From the NCBI GenBank assembly GCA_031262595.1, contig JAISHI010000023.1, forward strand, positions 1-45,348: a stretch of 45,348 bases of DNA. Reading direction: 5' to 3'. A model generated the notes under the pieces. The model was not told the DNA's origin. It saw nothing but the letters and a program-made list of their open reading frames with translations, and did no database searches. Of the stretch, positions 39,993 through 45,348 are shown in pieces. Source of the DNA: Christensenellaceae bacterium (lineage in GTDB: Bacteria; Bacillota; Clostridia; Christensenellales; UBA1242). Numbering within the stretch: position 1 is the first letter of the stretch; each line of letters starts with the position of its first letter. Both the position numbers and the translations under genes were made by a program.

Positions 39993-40820
39993 TTATAACT
40001 CCATTAGGCATTGCACCGCAAGATTAAATAGCTTTTCGCGTTCGTCGGTTTTATTATGCCAATTTCGATATTCCCAACCTTCTGGCTTAACGAGGTCGCC
40101 GGCGTAAAGAAGTTGTCCGCATTGGAGGCGTTTAAATTGCGCAACCGCATAATAAGCCGCGCACTCCATTTCAACAACCGAACACCCCTCACGTTTTCGG
40201 AGCATAACTTTACTTGGGGTTTCGCGGAAACTCGCGTCGGTTGTCCAAGTCTTAACGTTGCGGAAGGCTTCCCCGCTAGCGGTTAGGACTTTTTCGATTT
40301 TCTTTTGAACAGTCGGGTTTATTTCGACGGTTCTTGACGGCGGAAGATAATGATAACTCGTTCCCTCGTCGCGGACAGCCGAGGTCGGCAACAAAATTCG
40401 GTTGTTCGTAACTTCTTCGTCGAGCGAACCCGCGCCGCCGCAGACCATAAACTTTTTAATCCCGAGCGCCGCCATTTGTTCGAGCATTCGCGCGGCTTGC
40501 GGAGCTCCGGCCGGCACCGGCACAACATAAATATATTCGTTCCCGACTTTCATCTCCATAACGCGCGGCCGAACGCCCTCGGTTCGCATTAGGAAAACTT
40601 GGTTAACTAAGTAATTTCGTTCGTAAACGCCGATAATATCTTGGAAATAAGTAAAAAGACATCGCTCGACTTTATGCGAAAGGTCATAGTCAGTTTTGGG
40701 TTTAGTTATGGATTTATAATCAGGGTCGAACTCCATAAGCGGCAGTTCTTTCTCGTCTAACTCGGCGTAGCGCAATACTTTTTCCATTTGGATTTCGTTT
40801 TTTTCGGTTTTTTCTTTCAT
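39993..40820 (-). CDS. nucleoside phosphorylase (uridine phosphorylase-like)
   Basis: Cleaves nucleosides with phosphate for salvage or catabolism. A 275-aa member of the PNP/UDP family: MVCGGAGSLDEEV (phosphate loop region), VRDEGTSYHYLPPSRTV and the substrate motif VVEMECAAYYAVAQFKR, followed by LLYAGDLVKPEGW. The family members closest in my memory act on uridine, but the base specificity is not certain. ATG 40820 is preferred over the ORF-track start at 40859, since a TATAAT lies between them; this gives MKEKTEKNEIQ. It is single, between the giant lipoprotein gene and the spc operon. Confidence 0.82.
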   Translation of the reverse strand: MKEKTEKNEIQMEKVLRYAELDEKELPLMEFDPDYKSITKPKTDYDLSHKVERCLFTYFQDIIGVYERNYLVNQVFLMRTEGVRPRVMEMKVGNEYIYVVPVPAGAPQAARMLEQMAALGIKKFMVCGGAGSLDEEVTNNRILLPTSAVRDEGTSYHYLPPSRTVEINPTVQKKIEKVLTASGEAFRNVKTWTTDASFRETPSKVMLRKREGCSVVEMECAAYYAVAQFKRLQCGQLLYAGDLVKPEGWEYRNWHNKTDEREKLFNLAVQCLMEL

Positions 40821-40832
40821 ATTGCTTAATAT

Positions 40833-40859
40833 ATTATAACATCGCCCCGAATAAAGCAA
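40833..40859 (-). promoter_or_regulatory. promoter of nucleoside phosphorylase gene
   Basis: Minus strand TTGCTT (40859-40854), 15-nt spacer ending TGT, TATAAT (40838-40833), 12 nt to ATG 40820. The short spacer is compensated by the extended -10. The leader would be about 6 nt. Confidence 0.5.
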
Positions 40860-40883
40860 AATAAAAGAATTTATATTAACTAT

Positions 40884-40910
40884 AAAAACGCCCGAACCCG
40901 AGCGTTTTTG
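40884..40910 (-). terminator. terminator of spc operon after secY
   Basis: AAAAACGC (40884-40891) pairs with GCGTTTTT (40902-40909); inner CCGAACCCGA can extend the stem. It lies about 40 nt after the secY stop, so the operon appears to end here without adk or map. Confidence 0.8.
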
Positions 40911-40947
40911 TTTATTTGTTTTATAGCCGAAAAGACGCCGTAAAATC

Positions 40948-42267
40948 TTATTTCAAAAAGCCTTTGTATGTCTTCATCATCATCTGTGCTTGAAGTTGTT
41001 TATCGAATTCAAGCGCAACCGAAACTATAATCAGCATACCCGTTGCGGTAAACGCCGAGATCAAGCCCGAACTCGAAATCGCAGGAATGGCCTTAAAAAT
41101 AACCGCCGGAACTAACGCCATAAACATCAAGAAGAGCGCGCCGAAAAGCGTTATTCTATGCGAAACTTTTCTTAAGTATTGGGTTGTTGGTTTGCCCGGG
41201 CGATAGCCGAGGATAAAACCGCCGTTTTGTTGGATTTGCCGCGAAACGTCCTCTGGATTAAAGGAAAGCGTTGCGTAGAAATACGTAAAGCCCAAGATAA
41301 GTAAACTCGTCACGACAATATTAACCCAAGCACCCGTTCCAAGATACTTCGAGAACCAAGCGTAGGCTGGCGACGAAGGCCAAAAGATACTCATAATAAG
41401 TTGCGGGAAGTTTATAATCGAGAACGCAAAGATAATCGGCATAACGCCAGTTGCGTTAACTTTTATCGGGATGTTTGCGGTTTGTCCGCCATACATTTTG
41501 TTGCCCTTAACTTGTTTTGCGTAAGTTACTGGAATTCGGCGCTCCGCAAGGTCAACCCAAACGATAAGCGCGAAGATAACGATAAGCGTTACGATGAAAA
41601 CGATTGGGGTTACAATACGGCTTGCGTCGCTGAAAACTTCAACGATACTTTGATAGAACGCGCCGACACCCGTCGATAAGATACCAACGAAAATCAGCAT
41701 ACTCATGCCGTTAGAAACGCCCTTCTCTGTAATTTTATCGCCGATAAAGACCGTAAACATCGCGCCCGCAACCAGCGTTAGAACTGTTATCGCCGCAGTC
41801 AGGAATGGCGGGAAGCCAAGATTACCGTTAAGCGAACCCGTTCCCGAGAGTGAGATAACTATCGCGATAGCTTGAGCTAGGCCTAAAGCAAGCGCAACAT
41901 AACGCGTTATGACCGCGATTTTTTGGCGCCCTTCGTTCCCTTGTTTTGAAAGTCGTTCGAGCGCAGGAATCGCGATTGTTAACAATTGGATTACGATACT
42001 CGAAGTAATATAAGGTCCAACGCCGAGCGCGAGGATTGCCCCGTTCGAAAGCGCGCCACCCGAAAGGCTAGATAAAAGCCCAAGGAAACTTGTTGCCTCG
42101 CCGAACGAGTTATTATTAACGCCGTTTTCGATTTTAAAGACTGTTGGGTCGATACCGGGGATTGGGATAAAACAACCGATGCGGTAAATCAGCAAGAGAA
42201 GAAGCGTCCATAAGATTTTACTTCGAACGTCTTTCATCTTAAAGGCTTCAACGAGTGTTTTCCACAT
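40948..42267 (-). CDS. secY: preprotein translocase subunit SecY
   Basis: Channel subunit of the Sec translocon, 439 aa with ten membrane segments. Family motifs include LLIYRIGCFIPIPGIDP at the N-terminus, the plug region (SLSGGALSNGAILALGVGPY), SNGMSMLIFVGI and NPEDVSRQIQQNGGFILGYRPG. AAAGGAG precedes the ATG. It is the last gene of the ribosomal protein operon seen here and provides the exit route for the two large exported proteins in this window. Confidence 0.97.
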   Translation of the reverse strand: MWKTLVEAFKMKDVRSKILWTLLLLLIYRIGCFIPIPGIDPTVFKIENGVNNNSFGEATSFLGLLSSLSGGALSNGAILALGVGPYITSSIVIQLLTIAIPALERLSKQGNEGRQKIAVITRYVALALGLAQAIAIVISLSGTGSLNGNLGFPPFLTAAITVLTLVAGAMFTVFIGDKITEKGVSNGMSMLIFVGILSTGVGAFYQSIVEVFSDASRIVTPIVFIVTLIVIFALIVWVDLAERRIPVTYAKQVKGNKMYGGQTANIPIKVNATGVMPIIFAFSIINFPQLIMSIFWPSSPAYAWFSKYLGTGAWVNIVVTSLLILGFTYFYATLSFNPEDVSRQIQQNGGFILGYRPGKPTTQYLRKVSHRITLFGALFLMFMALVPAVIFKAIPAISSSGLISAFTATGMLIIVSVALEFDKQLQAQMMMKTYKGFLK

Positions 42268-42322
42268 AAAAGACTACTCCTTTTATTAGATTTTAGATAT
42301 AAAGTCGGTTTTCGGCAACAAG

Positions 42323-42790
42323 TTATTTTGTTTCTTGTTTTTCGGATTTCAAAATAATCGCTTGTCCGCCGACTTTTTCGATTGCCTCTTTTGCTGTTTT
42401 CGTAAATGCGTTTGCCTTAACGATAAGTTTTTTCGTTAAGTTGCCCGAACCTAAAACTTTAAGCCCATACTCTTCAATTTTTGACAAAAGACCGAAATCC
42501 AACAACAATTCTGCCGTAATTTCTGTTCCGTCTTTGAAAACTTCGAGAGCGGATATATTTACGATTGAATAGTTTTTGCGGAAGTTGTTTGTAAACCCGC
42601 GTTTTGGAACACGGCGAAGAAGCGGCATTTGACCGCCCTCGAAGCCGACACGAACGCCGCCGCCCGAACGAGCCCATTGCCCTTTATGCCCCTTACCCGA
42701 GGTTTTGCCATGACCTGAACCGATACCGCGCCCAAGACGTTTCGAATCGCGTTTTGCTTTTGGGTGTGGTGATAATTCGTTAATTAACAT
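42323..42790 (-). CDS. rplO: 50S ribosomal protein L15
   Basis: A 155-aa protein with the family start LNELSPHPKAKRDSKRLGRG and GSGHGKTSGKGHKGQWARSG, then FEGGQMPLLRRVPKRGF. It lies between rpmD and secY as usual. GGAG is found upstream of the ATG. Confidence 0.96.
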   Translation of the reverse strand: MLINELSPHPKAKRDSKRLGRGIGSGHGKTSGKGHKGQWARSGGGVRVGFEGGQMPLLRRVPKRGFTNNFRKNYSIVNISALEVFKDGTEITAELLLDFGLLSKIEEYGLKVLGSGNLTKKLIVKANAFTKTAKEAIEKVGGQAIILKSEKQETK

Positions 42791-42804
42791 TTTCGTTTTC
42801 TCCT

Positions 42805-43002
42805 TTATTTGCTAACCACTTCTGTGATTTTAACAAGGTGTTCGATTTTTTTCGCAGCGCCACGAGATGCGGCGTTGTCTGGGTGAACTTTTTTATCGCG
42901 TGGACGCGAGAGCCCAAGAGCCTTTGCCGTTGCGATTTGGCGCTTTGTGCAAGCAGTTAGCCCGTGAACGAGTTCGATTTCAATAAATTTCTTTGTTGTC
43001 AT
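42805..43002 (-). CDS. rpmD: 50S ribosomal protein L30
   Basis: A 65-aa bacterial-type L30 (IEIELVHGLTACTKRQIATA, LGLSRPRDKKVHPDN). The motif LVHGLxxCTKRQ varies from the usual LVRSxIGRxxxQ but length and position between rpsE and rplO leave little doubt. Confidence 0.93.
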   Translation of the reverse strand: MTTKKFIEIELVHGLTACTKRQIATAKALGLSRPRDKKVHPDNAASRGAAKKIEHLVKITEVVSK

Positions 43003-43012
43003 GCTTTCCCCC

Positions 43013-43648
43013 TTAAATTTCCTCTGGCTTTTTGCCGCGGAGCGACGCGATTTCCTCGCGTGTTCTCATCGAGCAAAGCGCATCGAGTGTTGCCTTAACA
43101 ACGTTCATCGAGTTTCGGCTTCCGTAGCATTTCGCGGTTACATCTTTATAACCAGCAAGTTCTAAAACCGCGCGAACGGAAGTTCCGGCGATAAGTCCAT
43201 TACCTTCTTTTGCAGGAAGGAGTTTAACTTTACTCGAACCGTATTTCCCAACAAGTTCGTGCGGGATTGTTCCGTTAACGATTGGAACGGTGCGGAAATT
43301 TTTGCGTCCGTCGCTCTCGGCTTTTTTAATAGCCTCGGATACTTCCCGCGCCTTTCCTGTTCCTATTGCAACGCGTCCGTTTTTGTCGCCAAGAACAACA
43401 ACGCTGTTAAAACGCAAGGTTCGTCCGCCTTTAACGACTTTCGTTATGCGGTTAACGCCGAGCATTTTTGTTTGGATTCCGCCCTCGGATTGTTCCTGAG
43501 CGCGTGGTGCGCGTTTTTGCGCCGAACGATACATCGCTTGTTTTTGCATAGCCTTAGCGTCCGCGCGCATGTCTGCGGTTGTGCTTGAAAGCGCTTCGTT
43601 TGCGCCAACTTCGGTTTGTTGAACTTCAACTTCTTTATTTTCTTCCAT
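43013..43648 (-). CDS. rpsE: 30S ribosomal protein S5 with N-terminal extension
   Basis: The S5 core (LGVNRITKVVKGGRTLRFNS, GKAREVSEAIKKAESDGRKN, GTSVRAVLELAGYKDVTAKC) begins near residue 60, so the protein of 211 aa is about 45 residues longer than common S5. The extension is charged, low in hydrophobics and ends in a basic patch (AQKRAPRAQEQSEGG). A strong GGGAGGAAAAG ribosome binding site before ATG 43648 supports the long start. Confidence 0.95.
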   Translation of the reverse strand: MEENKEVEVQQTEVGANEALSSTTADMRADAKAMQKQAMYRSAQKRAPRAQEQSEGGIQTKMLGVNRITKVVKGGRTLRFNSVVVLGDKNGRVAIGTGKAREVSEAIKKAESDGRKNFRTVPIVNGTIPHELVGKYGSSKVKLLPAKEGNGLIAGTSVRAVLELAGYKDVTAKCYGSRNSMNVVKATLDALCSMRTREEIASLRGKKPEEI

Positions 43649-43659
43649 CTTTTCCTCCC

Positions 43660-44025
43660 TTAAAATTTAACGCCAACGCTTCGAACGCCGTCTGCGACTT
43701 TTTGGATTCTACCCGTATAAAGGTAGCCGTTGCGGTCAAAAACCGCTTCTTTAATTTTCTTTTCGATAAGTATTTTGCCTAGCGCTTCGCCAACTTTAAA
43801 AGCTTGCTCCTCTTTATTTAACTTTTCGATTGCTTTTGCTAGGTCTGGTTGTAATGTATTTGCTGCGCAAATCGTAACGCCTTTATCGTCGTTAATCGCT
43901 TGCACATAAATATGATTAAGACTGCGGAATACAGACAGTCTTGGCTTTTTAGCCGTTCCATGAATTGACGCTTGGCGCTTTGCTCGTTGCTTGCGCGCAG
44001 AATTCTTGTCAATTTTGTTAATCAT
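43660..44025 (-). CDS. rplR: 50S ribosomal protein L18
   Basis: A 121-aa 5S rRNA-binding protein: basic N-terminus (RKQRAKRQASIHG), PRLSVFRSLNHIYVQAI and C-terminal AVFDRNGYLYTGRIQKVADG. It is in normal position between rplF and rpsE, with GGAGAAAAG before the ATG. Confidence 0.95.
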   Translation of the reverse strand: MINKIDKNSARKQRAKRQASIHGTAKKPRLSVFRSLNHIYVQAINDDKGVTICAANTLQPDLAKAIEKLNKEEQAFKVGEALGKILIEKKIKEAVFDRNGYLYTGRIQKVADGVRSVGVKF

Positions 44026-44083
44026 TTTTCTTTTCTCCTTATTTTATTTTTTATCTTTTTAAGAGATATAACTTTTTTAGGGT

Positions 44084-44674
44084 TTATTTTTTACCCTTAG
44101 CTCCCGATTTACTTTCCTTACGGCGAACGCGCTCATCGCTATAACGAACGCCATACATATGGTATGGTTCAACAGGACGCAAATCGCGGATTTTCGACGC
44201 CATCGCGCCAACTTTTTCCTTAGACGCGCCGGAAACTTCGATTGCAACAGGTGCGCCGTCTTTCGGAAGCCCAGCAGCCAACATTTCGGCTGGGCTGAGG
44301 ATTTTAAAGGTTAAACCGAGCTCAGCCTTAACTTCGATTGGGTGGCTATAACCGATTGCAAGCGAAAGGTCTTGCCCTTTCATCGTTGCTCTATAACCAA
44401 CACCGTTTAAAATCAAGATGCGTTTGAAACCTTCGTTAACGCCTTTAATCATGTTTGCGATAAGGCGGTTATAAAGCCCGTGGAAGGCTTTTGCTTCGCG
44501 CGTATCGTTTGGGCGCAAAACTTTAAGTTCGTCGCCGTTAACTTCAACTGTAATTCCGCCCTTAATCTCTTGGGTCAAGGTCGTATTGCCTTTCGAAACC
44601 GAAACGAAGCCCGTTTGATGCATAACTTGAACGCCACTAGGGACTTTTAAAATTGTTTTTCCAACTCTACTCAT
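44084..44674 (-). CDS. rplF: 50S ribosomal protein L6
   Basis: A 196-aa protein with the signature region VNEGFKRILILNGVGYRA and C-terminal PVEPYHMYGVRYSDERVRRK, extended by a basic tail (ESKSGAKGKK) that makes it slightly longer than usual. It starts 13 nt after rpsH. Confidence 0.96.
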   Translation of the reverse strand: MSRVGKTILKVPSGVQVMHQTGFVSVSKGNTTLTQEIKGGITVEVNGDELKVLRPNDTREAKAFHGLYNRLIANMIKGVNEGFKRILILNGVGYRATMKGQDLSLAIGYSHPIEVKAELGLTFKILSPAEMLAAGLPKDGAPVAIEVSGASKEKVGAMASKIRDLRPVEPYHMYGVRYSDERVRRKESKSGAKGKK

Positions 44675-44687
44675 TTATCCGCCCTCC

Positions 44688-45086
44688 TTACCATACATAA
44701 GCGAGAACTTCCCCGCCTAAATTCTTTTCGCGTGCTTGTTTATCCGTCATGATGCCGCCGCTCGTTGAAACGATTGCGATTCCAAGCCCAGACAAAACGC
44801 GTGGCATATCGTGCGCCGTCGAATAAACGCGAAGTCCGGGTTTCGAGATGCGTTTTAAGCCTTGGATAACTTTTTGTTTTCCACCGTGAAGTTTAAAGAT
44901 TATGTTAATCATCTTTTTGTTGCCTTCTACGGTATTAGAATAACTTTCGATATAACCTTCTTGTTGCAAAATCTTTGCAATTTCGGTTTTCATTTTTGAC
45001 ATAGGAACAAGAACGCTCTCTTTACGCGCCATAATCGCGTTGCGGATTCTTGTTAACATATCTGCTATTGGGTCTGTTGTTATCAT
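44688..45086 (-). CDS. rpsH: 30S ribosomal protein S8
   Basis: A 132-aa protein with the standard start [17 protein letters not shown] and the C-terminal [27 protein letters not shown] precedes the ATG. It binds 16S rRNA helix 21 and is the usual translational regulator of this operon in other bacteria. Confidence 0.97.
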   Translation of the reverse strand: MITTDPIADMLTRIRNAIMARKESVLVPMSKMKTEIAKILQQEGYIESYSNTVEGNKKMINIIFKLHGGKQKVIQGLKRISKPGLRVYSTAHDMPRVLSGLGIAIVSTSGGIMTDKQAREKNLGGEVLAYVW

Positions 45087-45104
45087 TTTTTCTCCTCCTT
45101 ATCC

Positions 45105-45305
45105 TTACCAACTTGCCTTTTTAAAGCCCGGTATTTCCCCTGCTAAAACAAGTTTACGGAAGCAAACACGGCAAATGCCATATTTACGCAAAACCGCGTG
45201 AGGTCGTCCGCAAAGCGAACAACGGGTATAACTTCTAACTTCGCAAGCCTTGCCATTGCGGCGTCCGCCGCGTTTTTGTTTTTCTTTCATTGCGCTTTTA
45301 GCCAT
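45105..45305 (-). CDS. rpsN: 30S ribosomal protein S14, zinc-binding (type Z)
   Basis: A 66-aa protein with the zinc ligands [20 protein letters not shown] and C-terminal [10 protein letters not shown]-type ending (here [16 protein letters not shown]). The CxxC...CxxC form is type Z. The first residues ([14 protein letters not shown]) are basic. The start lies 2 nt after the rplE stop. Confidence 0.96.
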   Translation of the reverse strand: MAKSAMKEKQKRGGRRNGKACEVRSYTRCSLCGRPHAVLRKYGICRVCFRKLVLAGEIPGFKKASW

Positions 45306-45307
45306 TA

Positions 45308-45348
45308 TTATTTACCTTCCTTTTTAAATGGGAAACCCATGAGTTTCA
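45308..45348 (-). CDS. rplE: 50S ribosomal protein L5, C-terminal end (partial)
   Basis: Only the last 12 codons are in the window, read as [12 protein letters not shown] then TAA. This is the typical L5 ending (LLxLMGMPFxxE) and its place before rpsN is the conserved order. The rest lies beyond the right edge. Confidence 0.88.
   Translation of the reverse strand, partial: KLMGFPFKKEGK

Noticed and set aside
44026-44083. 58-bp T-rich gap between rplF and rplR as an internal terminator or promoter
   Set aside because: On the minus strand it is A-rich without a stem; it probably serves only as an AT-rich translation-initiation region for rplR.

Overview
The window looks like a chromosomal segment of an anaerobic Bacillota (Firmicutes) bacterium, probably an uncultured clostridial lineage. 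The signs are a class III (oxygen-independent) ribonucleotide reductase with its radical-SAM activase, the dprA-topA-hslV gene order, a PolC-type N-terminal domain, a zinc-type S14, a spc ribosomal operon of Bacillota type, SD-driven internal genes and a tRNA-Leu with an AAG anticodon. The taxonomic placement is inference; no 16S gene is present. All calls come from reading the sequence and from remembered family motifs; no search was run.

Layout. 1-167: possible end of an unrecognised ORF and a shared terminator. 168-4500: a short alanyl-tRNA synthetase divergent from two tandemly duplicated 66-aa proteins, a 177-bp inverted-repeat-bounded element, an HD-domain protein divergent from a KilA-N protein, and a third small protein. 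4500-8920: hslV, topA and dprA (minus strand) and a two-OB-fold SSB-like protein. 8919-13560: a protein built of repeated transposase-like HTH modules, then cdsA-rseP followed by a stand-alone protein resembling only the N-terminus of PolC. 13600-20400: HU, several small membrane proteins, a collagen-like protein, tRNA-Leu(AAG), a CDF transporter and an RluA-type pseudouridine synthase. 20475-23410: nrdD-nrdG under two NrdR-like boxes. 23507-39920: about 16 kb of cell-surface material, with a 1477-aa Ig-like membrane-anchored protein, a heterodimeric ABC exporter and a 2664-aa lipoprotein whose C-terminal third is an approximately 800-residue hexad-repeat solenoid. 39993-45348: a nucleoside phosphorylase-like gene and the spc operon (rplE end, rpsN, rpsH, rplF, rplR, rpsE, rpmD, rplO, secY), which stops at a terminator right after secY.

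The most general observation is promoter architecture. For many first genes a good -35/-10 pair ends only 5-8 nt before the start codon, so transcription should begin at or within about two bases of the initiation codon (leaderless mRNAs). I see this at alaS, both 66-aa genes, the HD gene, the KilA-N gene, hslV, the HTH-array gene (GTG start), cdsA, the 171-aa gene, nrdD and the first ABC gene, and nearly so at the collagen-like, CDF, zinc-ribbon and giant lipoprotein genes. Operon-internal genes and a minority of first genes (HU, the 61-aa gene, the 198-aa, 151-aa and 1477-aa genes) have Shine-Dalgarno sequences instead. The window therefore seems to mix two initiation modes.

Strongest candidates for undescribed biology are the leaderless architecture, the hexad-repeat giant lipoprotein next to an exporter and a second large surface protein, the HTH-array protein beside an isolated PolC N-terminal domain, the small-protein family ending in a PEPxR-type tail, and hslV without an adjacent hslU.
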